Shown one piece after another: positions 7,270 to 15,317 of a DNA stretch of 33,415 bases. Position 1 is the stretch's first letter. Each line of letters starts with the position of its first letter. Both the position numbers and the translations under genes were made by a program. The DNA is taken from the NCBI GenBank assembly GCA_947041165.1, contig CAMRCY010000024.1, positions 1 through 33,415 of the forward strand, given 5' to 3'. Under the pieces are notes generated by a model. The model saw nothing but the letters and a program-made list of their open reading frames with translations. It was not told where the DNA came from and ran no database searches. The DNA comes from an uncultured Deferribacteraceae bacterium. Its GTDB lineage: Bacteria; Chrysiogenota; Deferribacteres; Deferribacterales; Mucispirillaceae.

Positions 7270-8104
7270 TAAGTGTTACATTATCTCCATTCAAAGCCAC
7301 ATCATTACTATCTAATGTTGCATTGTCTACATCAAGAGTTGTACTATCGCTATCTGATGTTGCGTTATCTACATCTAAAGTTGTATTGTCGCTATCTAAT
7401 GTTGCATTGTCTACATCAAGAGTTGTACTATCGCTATCTATTGTTGCATTGTTACTATCTGATATTGTATTGCCTACATCTATAGTAGTATTGTCGCTAT
7501 CTAATGTTGCATTATCTACATCTAAAGTTGCATTATCACTATTAGATAAAATCACAGGTTCTGAATAATTTACAACAACATTATCCTTAAAGTAAAAAAA
7601 ATCATTTACACTATCAAAAAATACTGAATCAGAGTAGATCATATTCTTCCCCTGTTTCACCTCTAAACCATTCAAAATTGAACCCTTACTTGTTTCATAA
7701 TTATAAACAATATTGCCATCTTTCTTGGTTGTGAAATCTAAGTCGTTTAATGATCCATTTAAGTTTCCTGTCGCTTCAAGAATTTTATTAATTGTGTAAC
7801 TGCCTCTCTCTGCCTCTGCATCAACTTTAATTTTATTATTCTTAAAACTGATATCTATATCTTCTAACTTAAACCTATTTGCTATTATATCTGCATAAGC
7901 TAAATCTGAAATAATCCTAATAAATGAATTCTCTTCATTTAGATAACCGTAATCAAGTCCTGTGATAATTAACTTGTTCGATTCAATAGCTGTTATAAAA
8001 CTCATATTTGCAGTATCTTCTCTCAATATAACAATAACAATATTAACTGTGAGTGTTATAAATAGAAAAACAAAAAGTATAGTCCTTAATCGAACTTTTT
8101 TCAT
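7262..8104 (-). CDS. lptC: LPS export protein LptC with a C-terminal heptapeptide-repeat tail
   Basis: LptC is a bitopic inner-membrane protein that passes LPS from LptBFG to LptA. Residues 1-28 give the membrane anchor (KKVRLRTILFVFLF and on), and about residues 35-189 form the jellyroll domain with GLDYGYLNEENSF, AERGSYTINKIL and SDSVFFDSVNDFFYFKDNV. That accounts for a normal-length LptC. Residues 190-280 are 13 exact-length heptads of the type DNATLDV / DNATLDS, acidic and rich in Asn-x-Thr. I know of no LptC with such a tail. The assignment rests on position between kdsD and lptA, topology and domain pattern; the overall sequence is divergent. Confidence 0.85.
   Translation of the reverse strand: MKKVRLRTILFVFLFITLTVNIVIVILREDTANMSFITAIESNKLIITGLDYGYLNEENSFIRIISDLAYADIIANRFKLEDIDISFKNNKIKVDAEAERGSYTINKILEATGNLNGSLNDLDFTTKKDGNIVYNYETSKGSILNGLEVKQGKNMIYSDSVFFDSVNDFFYFKDNVVVNYSEPVILSNSDNATLDVDNATLDSDNTTIDVGNTISDSNNATIDSDSTTLDVDNATLDSDNTTLDVDNATSDSDSTTLDVDNATLDSNDVALNGDNVTLNE
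7265..7537 (-). repeat. Coding minisatellite: 13 heptad (21-bp) repeats in lptC
   Basis: The 273 bases encode 13 heptads, residues 190-280, ending at the last codon of lptC. Position 7 of the heptad tends to alternate Val and Ser, so the larger repeat is 14 residues (42 bp). All changes keep the frame and length. The final heptads, NDVALNG and DNVTLNE, are the most divergent. The last codons overlap the lptA start. Confidence 0.95.
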
Positions 8105-8146
8105 ATTAAAATTTTCTCATATATTTTATCTACTACTAAAAAACTG

Positions 8147-9118
8147 CTAAATAATACCTTGCACTAATATATCTTGGAAATGTATTAATCCTACTAAATG
8201 AGTATCAACATCTACCACAAATAATGTAGTTATCTTATGTTTCTCCATCAACATCATAGCCGTTGCAACAAGCTCAGTTGATGAAATGATTTTAGGAGAT
8301 ACAGTCATAATATCTTCAACACTTTTTGCAGTATTTAAAATATTGCTACCAGCTGCTCGTCTTATATCACCATCTGTAATTATACCGATTAATTTCTGAT
8401 CAGTATCAAGAACTGCCGTACAACCGAAACCTTTCTCATTTATCATATTAACACCAACATCAACAGATGAGTTATAATTGACAATAGGTAGGTCATCCCC
8501 TGTACGCATAATATCTGAAACTTTTATTAATAACTTTTTACCTAAACTGCCTGATGGATGAAATTTGAGAAAATCCTCAGCCTTAAATCCTCGTTTTTCA
8601 ACAAGCGCTACAGCTATTGCATCACCCAAAGCTAATGCTACTGTTGTTGATGATGTCGGTGCTAAATTAAGCGAACATGCCTCTTTCTCCACCGTTGCAT
8701 CAATTACTATATCAGCAAATTTTGCAAGTGTTGAGTTTATATTGCCTACGATTGATATGAGTGTTACATCAAACCTTTTGATCGTTGGTAGAAGAGATTT
8801 AATCTCCTCCGTTTCGCCACTGTTTGATAACATTATAACAATGTCACCCTTAACAATCATCCCTAAGTCACCGTGCATACCTTCTGCTGGATGAAGAAAA
8901 AATGATGGAGTTCCTGTTGATGCTAATGTTGCTGCAATCTTTTTTGCTATCTGTCCCGACTTGCCGATACCTATCACAACTACCCTGCCTGAACAGTTAT
9001 AAATTGCATCTACTGCATCTATAAACGAATTAGATAATTTCGACTTCACTAAAATTAATGCGTCGATCTCTATCTGTAAAGTTTCTTGTCCAATTTTTAA
9101 TATATCTTTTTTATCCAT
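8147..9118 (-). CDS. kdsD: Arabinose-5-phosphate isomerase
   Basis: KdsD converts ribulose-5-phosphate to arabinose-5-phosphate, the first committed step to KDO. The 323-residue protein has an N-terminal SIS sugar-isomerase domain (VVVIGIGKSGQIAKKIAATL at about residues 47-66, PAEGMHGDLGMI, then SNSGETEEI) and two C-terminal CBS domains (DIMRTGDDLPIV and DIMTVSPKIISS, each with a GIITDGDIRR or GLIHFQDIL ending). This is the full KdsD/GutQ architecture. The next gene downstream is lptC, 42 bp away; kdsC, often between them, is absent. Confidence 0.95.
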   Translation of the reverse strand: MDKKDILKIGQETLQIEIDALILVKSKLSNSFIDAVDAIYNCSGRVVVIGIGKSGQIAKKIAATLASTGTPSFFLHPAEGMHGDLGMIVKGDIVIMLSNSGETEEIKSLLPTIKRFDVTLISIVGNINSTLAKFADIVIDATVEKEACSLNLAPTSSTTVALALGDAIAVALVEKRGFKAEDFLKFHPSGSLGKKLLIKVSDIMRTGDDLPIVNYNSSVDVGVNMINEKGFGCTAVLDTDQKLIGIITDGDIRRAAGSNILNTAKSVEDIMTVSPKIISSTELVATAMMLMEKHKITTLFVVDVDTHLVGLIHFQDILVQGII

Positions 9119-9160
9119 TCAACTTCTATACCTTTTTAGTTTATATTATTAATTTTTTCT

Positions 9161-9266
9161 ATAACAACTTCAAGCACACTTGAAATATATTTAACTTATA
9201 TCATCAACTGTTTTCAGAACAATTTCTAACTTATTTGAAACATATTTAACTTATATCATCAGGTTG
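9161..9266. repeat. Direct duplication including the 3' end of pyrG
   Basis: About 50 bp around the pyrG stop (9216-9266) recurs imperfectly at 9161-9210, with a 55-bp step. Both copies share TTAACTTATATCATCA, which on the minus strand reads DDIS plus stop in pyrG. The downstream copy is a ghost of the gene end. Confidence 0.8.
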
Positions 9267-10868
9267 TTTACTAAGTTTATACTCATGACACGCCTTCACA
9301 TATGAAGTGAAAAGCTTATGTGGTGCAAATGGTTTTGAAGTAAATTCTGGATGAAATTGTGTTACAACAAACCACCTATGTGATTTAATCTCCATGATAT
9401 CTATTAGGTCACAATCAACTGATTTACCAGATACAATCATTCCATTCTGTTCAAGTTGATCTCTATAAACATTGTTTACTTCTAACCTATGTCTATGTCG
9501 TTCTAAAACTATATCATCTTCATAAATCATTTTTGCAAGCGTGTTATCAATTAGTTTAGTCTTATACCCACCTAAACGCATCGTTGCTCCAAGCTCTATA
9601 TCGTAGCAATCATTATGTTGGTAATCAATAACTAACTCTTTAGAGTCAATATCATCTGATTCAGCGAGTGTTGCATTTTTAATCTTTAAAACATTTCTTG
9701 AATATTCAACAACAGCTGCACACATTCCAAGCCCTATACCTAAAAATGGAATATCTGTCATACGTGCAAAATTTGCTGCAATGATTTTTCCTTCAACACC
9801 TCTTTCACCAAATCCACCTGGTACTAATATACCATCTAGATCAGTAAAAAAATCTGTTACCTGTTCACTTGTTTCTAATGCTTCTGCATCTATCCACTTT
9901 ATCTCAACCTTTAACTCGTTCGGTAATCCACCGTGAAGTAATGCCTCTTTCAATGATATATACGCATCTTTTGTACCAAGATATTTACCAACTATTCCGA
10001 TCTTAACGGTATCTTTTGGTTGCTTGATACGGCGTACAATATCTTGCCATACAGATAAATCAACCTCTCTATCTGGTAGATTTAATTTCTGCAATACAAC
10101 CGAATCCATTCGCTCTTCATTAAGCACTAACGGAACTTGATATATAGTATTTAAATCTATACATGAAATAACTGCATTCTCATCAACATTACAAAATAGT
10201 GATAACTTCTTTCTAATCTCACTATCAAGAGGATACTCACTTCTGCATACTAAAATATCTGGAGAAATACCGATCTCTTGTAAACGTCTAACCGAGTGTT
10301 GAGTTGGTTTTGTTTTAAGCTCTAACGCTGATTTAATATACGGTATAAGTGTTACATGAATGTATAAAATATCATCATAATTATCTAGCTTCATCTGTCT
10401 GATAGCTTCTAAAAATGGTAACCCTTCTATATCGCCTGCTGTTCCACCGATCTCAACCATAACTATATCGTAGCCTTCATTATCTGAACATATATTCAAC
10501 TTTATCTCATCTGTGATATGAGGAATAACCTGTACTGTCCCACCTTCATAATCACCATTACGCTCTTTCTCCAAAACATTATAAAATATTTTACCAGATG
10601 TGATATCTGAACTCTTATTCGTTTTGCTGTTTAGAAATCTCTCGTAATGTCCTAAATCTAAATCGCCCTCGCCACCATCTTCTGTAACGAAAACCTCTCC
10701 ATGCTGTAATGGACTCATAGTACCTGATGCATAATTTAAGTATGGATCAAACTTTTTTATCTTTACTTTATAATTACGTAACTCTAACAATGATGATAAC
10801 GATGACGCAGTTATCCCTTTGCCTAATGATGATAAAACTCCACCCGTGATAAATATATATTTACACAT
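9246..10868 (-). CDS. pyrG: CTP synthase, with the glutaminase nucleophile cysteine replaced
   Basis: PyrG aminates UTP to CTP using ATP and ammonia released from glutamine. Length (540) and layout are normal: synthetase domain from ITGGVLSSLGKG (residues 7-18) to about 270, glutaminase domain from about 285. The glutaminase motif normally GICLGMQ reads GIGLGMC here. Gly379 (codon GGG, 9732-9734) takes the place of the catalytic Cys379 of the E. coli enzyme, while the His and Glu of the triad remain (TQFHPEF, His506 and Glu508). In the synthetase domain the usual NVDPGTMSP reads NYASGTMSP and DGAETDLDLG reads DGGEGDLDLG; the metal-binding aspartates are kept. I expect ammonia-dependent activity only. 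It is 6 bp from kdsB, whose CMP-KDO reaction uses CTP. Confidence 0.95.
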   Translation of the reverse strand: MCKYIFITGGVLSSLGKGITASSLSSLLELRNYKVKIKKFDPYLNYASGTMSPLQHGEVFVTEDGGEGDLDLGHYERFLNSKTNKSSDITSGKIFYNVLEKERNGDYEGGTVQVIPHITDEIKLNICSDNEGYDIVMVEIGGTAGDIEGLPFLEAIRQMKLDNYDDILYIHVTLIPYIKSALELKTKPTQHSVRRLQEIGISPDILVCRSEYPLDSEIRKKLSLFCNVDENAVISCIDLNTIYQVPLVLNEERMDSVVLQKLNLPDREVDLSVWQDIVRRIKQPKDTVKIGIVGKYLGTKDAYISLKEALLHGGLPNELKVEIKWIDAEALETSEQVTDFFTDLDGILVPGGFGERGVEGKIIAANFARMTDIPFLGIGLGMCAAVVEYSRNVLKIKNATLAESDDIDSKELVIDYQHNDCYDIELGATMRLGGYKTKLIDNTLAKMIYEDDIVLERHRHRLEVNNVYRDQLEQNGMIVSGKSVDCDLIDIMEIKSHRWFVVTQFHPEFTSKPFAPHKLFTSYVKACHEYKLSKQPDDIS

Positions 10869-10874
10869 ATCTAT

Positions 10875-11612
10875 TTACTTACCTCTTATACTTTTTGAAT
10901 ACTTATTTGCTATAATCAAATCTTCTTCCGTGTCTACCGAAATAGGATTGTAATCAGTCTTTATAACCTTGATATTATGCCCGCTCTCTAACACTCGTAA
11001 CTGTTCTAAATTTTCTGATATCTCTAACGATGTGCGTGGAAGTGATAATATCCAAAATAAAAAATCTCTACGATAACCGTAAATACCGATATGCTTATAA
11101 TATGATACGCCTTCAATATTATCTCTATTATATGGTATAACCGATCTTGAAAAATATAAAGCAATGTTATGTATATCAAATATAACCTTAACATATGATG
11201 GATTACTTACATCATTTATATCTTTAAATAATGTCGCAGCTGTGATCATCTTGAAATTGCTACTATCAACCTCTAACTCATCTATAAGTTGATCTATAAG
11301 TTTGTAATCTATAAACGGCTCATCTGATTGTAAGTTTATAATAACGTCATCGTTGATACTTTTTGCAATTGATGCAACTCGATCTGTTCCTGTTGGGATT
11401 TCTGAACTAGTTAAAACAGTTGAAACCTCTTTGATATCTTTAAACAGATTAAGCACTTCTTCTGAATCACTCGTAACGATAACCTTGTCAGCTTTAGATT
11501 GAACAGCCTGCATAGCCGTTAAAACAACCATCGGAACACCATCAATTAATGCTAAAACTTTTGCAGGAAATCTCGTCGATCCTATCCGTGCTGGAATAAT
11601 CACTGCACTCAT
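10875..11612 (-). CDS. kdsB: CMP-KDO synthetase
   Basis: KdsB activates KDO with CTP to CMP-KDO for addition to lipid A. The 245-residue protein begins with the nucleotide-binding PARIGSTRFPAK (residues 7-18) and carries NLQSDEPFID (canonical NVQGDEP), YFSRSVIPYNRD and YKHIGIYGYRRDFL, all diagnostic of the family. LEISENLEQLRVLESG with a final SVDTEEDL matches the C-terminal part. It is upstream of pyrG with a 6-bp gap, so CTP supply and use are coupled in one transcript. Confidence 0.96.
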   Translation of the reverse strand: MSAVIIPARIGSTRFPAKVLALIDGVPMVVLTAMQAVQSKADKVIVTSDSEEVLNLFKDIKEVSTVLTSSEIPTGTDRVASIAKSINDDVIINLQSDEPFIDYKLIDQLIDELEVDSSNFKMITAATLFKDINDVSNPSYVKVIFDIHNIALYFSRSVIPYNRDNIEGVSYYKHIGIYGYRRDFLFWILSLPRTSLEISENLEQLRVLESGHNIKVIKTDYNPISVDTEEDLIIANKYSKSIRGK

Positions 11613-11665
11613 AATAACCTCATAACATCTATATTAATATACATAATACTATAACACAAAAATTA

Positions 11666-12022
11666 TTATTTTATAAGTGCAAAAGAGATCGCATTGCTTT
11701 TACTGTGGGAGATCGTAACATGAATATCAACACGTCGCTTATTTTTGATGTAAACTTCTGGAACACCTAACGGATTTGAAAGAATTGAAATATCAGTGAA
11801 AAATAAATCTGCATGAAAACCAGTACCTAATGCCTTAGATACAGCCTCTTTTGCTGCAAATCTACCCGATATATATGTTAGACTTTTTTTTCTGAATTTA
11901 TACTCTTCAATCTCTTTTTCTGAAAGAATTTTACTTATAAAAGAGTCTCCAAACTTGTTGATAGATCTAGATATTCTATCTATCTCTATTATATCACAAC
12001 CTATTATCTCGCTATACCTCAA
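11666..12022 (-). CDS. acpS: Holo-[acyl-carrier-protein] synthase
   Basis: AcpS transfers 4'-phosphopantetheine from CoA to ACP. At 118 residues it has the normal length. Motifs are IIGCDIIEIDRI (metal-binding Asp and start of the fold), GRFAAKEAVSKALGTG (metal-binding Glu and CoA site) and VTISHSKSNAISFAL at the end. It overlaps the end of pdxJ by 11 bp, a conserved pdxJ-acpS linkage, and precedes kdsB by 53 bp. Confidence 0.96.
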   Translation of the reverse strand: MRYSEIIGCDIIEIDRISRSINKFGDSFISKILSEKEIEEYKFRKKSLTYISGRFAAKEAVSKALGTGFHADLFFTDISILSNPLGVPEVYIKNKRRVDIHVTISHSKSNAISFALIK

Positions 12023-12725
12023 CCAGTTTTTTCATCTCTAAGATAGCCTGCTCTAAACCTACAAATATAGATCTTGAGATTATTGAGTGTCCGATGTTCA
12101 ACTCTTCTATCTCTGAAATATTCATGATTGATGCGATATTTGTATAATTTAATCCATGTCCTGCTGCAACTTGCAATCCTATCTCTTTGCCTAATATTGC
12201 ACCCTTACGAATTCTATCAAGTTCAAAATTTATCGTATCTGTTGTTGATGAGTTAGAGTACTCTCCTGTATGGATCTCAATTATATCAACACCTGCTGAT
12301 TTTGATGCTGTTATCTGATCTACATCTGGATCTATAAATAAACTAAGTGAGATGCCTGTACCTTTAAATACCGATAACATACTTGTCGCTTTATCAAAAT
12401 ATTTTAAGATATCAAAACCACCCTCAGTCGTTAACTCTTCCCTTCTTTCTGGAACGATAGTTATCTGTTGAGGTTTTAACTTTAAGGCAATCTCGATAAT
12501 CTCTTCACTTAACGCCATCTCTAAATTTATAGGAATGTTGACGTTTTTCTTGATAGTAAATAGATCTTCATCTTGTATGTGTCGTCTATCCTCTCGAAGG
12601 TGAACAGTTATTGCATCACACTTACATCGCTCAACAATTAATGCAGCATCAAGTACCGATGGCTCTATGCCACCTCTTGCTTGTCTAAGTGTTGCAACAT
12701 GATCTATATTTACATTAAATAACAT
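12012..12725 (-). CDS. pdxJ: Pyridoxine 5'-phosphate synthase
   Basis: PdxJ joins 3-amino-1-hydroxyacetone phosphate and deoxyxylulose 5-phosphate to give pyridoxine phosphate in the DXP-dependent vitamin B6 route. The 237-residue TIM barrel shows NVNIDHVATLRQARGG at the start, ITVHLREDRRHI, INLEMALSEE, IVPERREELTTEGG, SLFIDPD, IEIHTGEYS, AAGHGLNY and ELNIGHSII, all in the expected order. It lies between glmM (upstream, 225-bp spacer) and acpS (overlapping). Confidence 0.97.
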   Translation of the reverse strand: MLFNVNIDHVATLRQARGGIEPSVLDAALIVERCKCDAITVHLREDRRHIQDEDLFTIKKNVNIPINLEMALSEEIIEIALKLKPQQITIVPERREELTTEGGFDILKYFDKATSMLSVFKGTGISLSLFIDPDVDQITASKSAGVDIIEIHTGEYSNSSTTDTINFELDRIRKGAILGKEIGLQVAAGHGLNYTNIASIMNISEIEELNIGHSIISRSIFVGLEQAILEMKKLVEV

Positions 12726-12779
12726 ACTCTAATTCCTCTACTGATCTAATTGTTTAATTTAATAGTTTATTGAATTGAT

Positions 12780-12971
12780 AATCTCTTCCGTTTTAGCATA
12801 ATAAATATAATCGTTTATCGAAGTTTCTATCTATTTGTTTATAGAAATTTAAACCTAATCGTTTATCAATGAGCCAATCTCTTCCGTTTTAGTATCATAA
12901 ATATAATCGTTTATAGAAGTTTCTATCTATTTGTTTATAGACATTTAAACCTAATCGTTTATCGATGAGCC
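12780..12971. repeat. Two 96-bp tandem units ending inside glmM
   Basis: Units 12780-12875 and 12876-12971 differ at about 5 of 96 positions. The last 21 bases of the second unit (12951-12971) are the final codons of glmM (GSSIND plus stop). The matching part of the first unit reads GSLIND plus stop, a ghost copy. The units fill the 225-bp spacer between glmM and pdxJ. Confidence 0.93.
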
Positions 12972-14321
12972 AATCTCTTCATTTATTGATGCTATAATCT
13001 CTTCAGCGTATGACTCTATCTGTCCTTGACGCTCACCCTCTATCATAACTCTTAATTTATTCTCTGTACCAGAATATCTAACTAATATTCTTCCTCGTTT
13101 ATCTAATCTATGTTTTATATCATTAATCAATGTTGAAGTTTTTGGCATTTTCTCTAATGGAATTTTCTCTTTTACTAAAACATTTTTTAAAATTTGTGGA
13201 TATAAAGTAATCGTTGATGCAAGCTCTGTTAATGTTTTACCAGTTCGTCGCATAACTTTTAAAAGTTGAAGTGCAGAGATTATACCATCACCTGTTGGAT
13301 TAAAATCTGAGAAAATAATGTGTCCTGATTGCTCACCACCAAGGTTTGAACCACTCTTCAACATCTCCTCTACAACATATCTATCTCCAACTGATGAACG
13401 AATAAGTTTAATTCCTGCTTCATTCATAGATTTCTCAAATCCTAAATTACTCATAACAGTTGCAACAATAGTATTGTTCTTAAGCGTCCCATCTAGTAAC
13501 ATATCTTTCGCACAGATACCCATGATTTTGTCGCCGTCAATAATGTTGCCTAAACTATCTGAGAAAATAACTCTATCTGCATCGCCGTCTAATGAAATAC
13601 CGATATCAGCCTTATATTTTAAAACCATATCTGACATATTTTCAGGATATACAGCACCACAAGATTTATTAATATTTGTACCGTTCGGCTCATTGTTAAG
13701 AACTATAACTTCAGCACCCAATTCTTCTAACGCCATAGGGCAAACTTTATATCCAGCACCATTTGCTAAATCTGTTACAATACGAATTCCTCGCAACGTG
13801 TACGCTTTAGGAAAAGTCTGTTTTACAAATTCAACATATCTGCCTATCGCAGTTTCAATTCTAAAAGCTTTGCCGATGTGCTGATCAGATTTTATAGGAG
13901 TTGTAGAATCGATTAACTCCTCAATCTCTAACTCGACACTATCTGCCAACTTATAACCGTTCTTATCGAAAAACTTTATACCGTTATCGTAATATGGATT
14001 GTGCGATGCTGAGATAACTACGCCTGCATCTGCCCTTATTGATTTTGTCATAAATGCGATCGCAGGAGTTGGTAGAACTCCAACCATTACAGCATCAACG
14101 CCTGCAGAACATATACCTGCAACCAACGCATTTTCTAACATATAAGATGATATACGAGTGTCTTTACCAACCAATATTTTACGTTGAGTATTTTTATCAT
14201 CTTTATTATTTTTTAAAACATTTAACGCAGCAGCTCTACCTAGTTTTAATGTGAAATCTGCTGTGAGAGGAGGAACATTTACCTCACCCCTAATTCCATC
14301 TGTACCAAAATATTTACGCAT
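12951..14321 (-). CDS. glmM: Phosphoglucosamine mutase
   Basis: GlmM converts glucosamine-6-phosphate to glucosamine-1-phosphate on the path to UDP-GlcNAc, needed for peptidoglycan and lipid A. The protein from ATG 14321 has 456 residues and begins MRKYFGTDGIRGEVN, the family's usual start; a GTG seven codons earlier is possible. Motifs are the phosphoserine loop VISASHNPYYDNGIKFF (about residues 92-108), metal loop GISLDGDADRVIF, sugar loop GGEQSGHIIF and phosphate loop RYSGTENKLRVMIEG. It overlaps the end of ybbR by 8 bp, placing it in the cdaA-ybbR-glmM group that links c-di-AMP to wall synthesis. Confidence 0.97.
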   Translation of the reverse strand: MRKYFGTDGIRGEVNVPPLTADFTLKLGRAAALNVLKNNKDDKNTQRKILVGKDTRISSYMLENALVAGICSAGVDAVMVGVLPTPAIAFMTKSIRADAGVVISASHNPYYDNGIKFFDKNGYKLADSVELEIEELIDSTTPIKSDQHIGKAFRIETAIGRYVEFVKQTFPKAYTLRGIRIVTDLANGAGYKVCPMALEELGAEVIVLNNEPNGTNINKSCGAVYPENMSDMVLKYKADIGISLDGDADRVIFSDSLGNIIDGDKIMGICAKDMLLDGTLKNNTIVATVMSNLGFEKSMNEAGIKLIRSSVGDRYVVEEMLKSGSNLGGEQSGHIIFSDFNPTGDGIISALQLLKVMRRTGKTLTELASTITLYPQILKNVLVKEKIPLEKMPKTSTLINDIKHRLDKRGRILVRYSGTENKLRVMIEGERQGQIESYAEEIIASINEEIGSSIND

Positions 14322-15312
14322 CTTCAATCTCGTATCGTACACTCTTTGGATCTATATCAATATCTTCCAATATAACCTCTTGTACGTTATTTATATATAT
14401 GACTTCACCAACATATTTTCCAATGTTTTTATCATCAGAACAATCAATAGAAAACCCATCGTTACTTGTTATATCTGATAACTTATCTATATAGCCTGTA
14501 ACATTTAACTCTTTTATAATTATCTTACTTTTAAGCTTCAAACCTTTCTTTAAATTATTACAACCGAGCTTGACATCTGTAAAAGTTTTCAACAATAAAA
14601 CAGGCTCTAAAACAGCTACCACTTTAATGTTGTTTGGAACTATTGTATTAACACCATCTTGCAGAAATAAACCTGTGTGTTTCTCATTATTGATATCTAA
14701 ATCTGATAGATTTATTTGATGTGTTTCAACATGATTTATTGAGTTTAATTTAGATTTAACTCCTGATATTTTAACGATCTCAGGCTCTATAGCGATTGAG
14801 ATAACTTTATAACCTTGTGGCGCTTCACCGATAAATATCGGAGTTACTCGAACATTTTTTGACTCTAACTGTTCATAAGATATATTTATTCTGCTAGGAG
14901 TAATTTCTAAAACTTCAACACCAATCGGAGCTATAATATCTGAGGGAACTATACCCTTGCTGTTAGCTCCATGTGATAATGATTTTGAATCAATATTTAA
15001 CGATAACGTGCCGTATTTAAATGTGTCTAAAAGTGATTTTGAACCTTGAATAATCACTGACAAATTACTACTGCTTGATAATGCAATATAGCCCGTTGGA
15101 GTATCTATAAAATTAACTGGTACAAGTACCGATTTAGTTATAACTTGTCCAGATAAAACCATAATCCATAACATAATCGCAACAAATACCGATATGAGTT
15201 TTAATGATACATTTTTTGAAAAAAAGTTAGTTAAACTTTCTTTACTCAAATAAGACATAAATCTTATGTACAGCGTTTTAACTAATCTTGTAATACCTAC
15301 TCTATCTATCAT
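14314..15312 (-). CDS. ybbR: YbbR-domain protein, c-di-AMP cyclase regulator
   Basis: The 332-residue protein has one membrane segment near residues 37-55 (LKLISVFVAIMLWIMVL) and then a long extracytoplasmic part built of about three YbbR repeats, seen from LVPVNFIDTPTGYIAL, VRVTPIFIGEAPQGYKVISI and the following EPEIVKISGVKSKLNSI. YbbR (CdaR) binds and modulates the cyclase CdaA, encoded immediately upstream with a 5-bp gap. The gene ends inside the start of glmM. This trio is conserved across Firmicutes and several Gram-negative groups. Confidence 0.92.
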   Translation of the reverse strand: MIDRVGITRLVKTLYIRFMSYLSKESLTNFFSKNVSLKLISVFVAIMLWIMVLSGQVITKSVLVPVNFIDTPTGYIALSSSSNLSVIIQGSKSLLDTFKYGTLSLNIDSKSLSHGANSKGIVPSDIIAPIGVEVLEITPSRINISYEQLESKNVRVTPIFIGEAPQGYKVISIAIEPEIVKISGVKSKLNSINHVETHQINLSDLDINNEKHTGLFLQDGVNTIVPNNIKVVAVLEPVLLLKTFTDVKLGCNNLKKGLKLKSKIIIKELNVTGYIDKLSDITSNDGFSIDCSDDKNIGKYVGEVIYINNVQEVILEDIDIDPKSVRYEIEDA

Positions 15313-15317
15313 ATTGT

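Noticed and set aside
7194-7568. Plus-strand repetitive protein (124 codons) opposite lptC/lptA
   Set aside because: It is the antisense shadow of the lptC heptad repeats; lptC and lptA fit their families, and no ribosome site precedes the plus-strand frame.
9119-9245. Remnant of kdsA between pyrG and kdsD
   Set aside because: The 127 bp are explained largely by the duplicated pyrG end; no frame resembles KDO-8-phosphate synthase.
14251-14478. Plus-strand 75-codon frame over the glmM-ybbR junction
   Set aside because: It lies opposite two well-supported genes and shows no family features or ribosome site.
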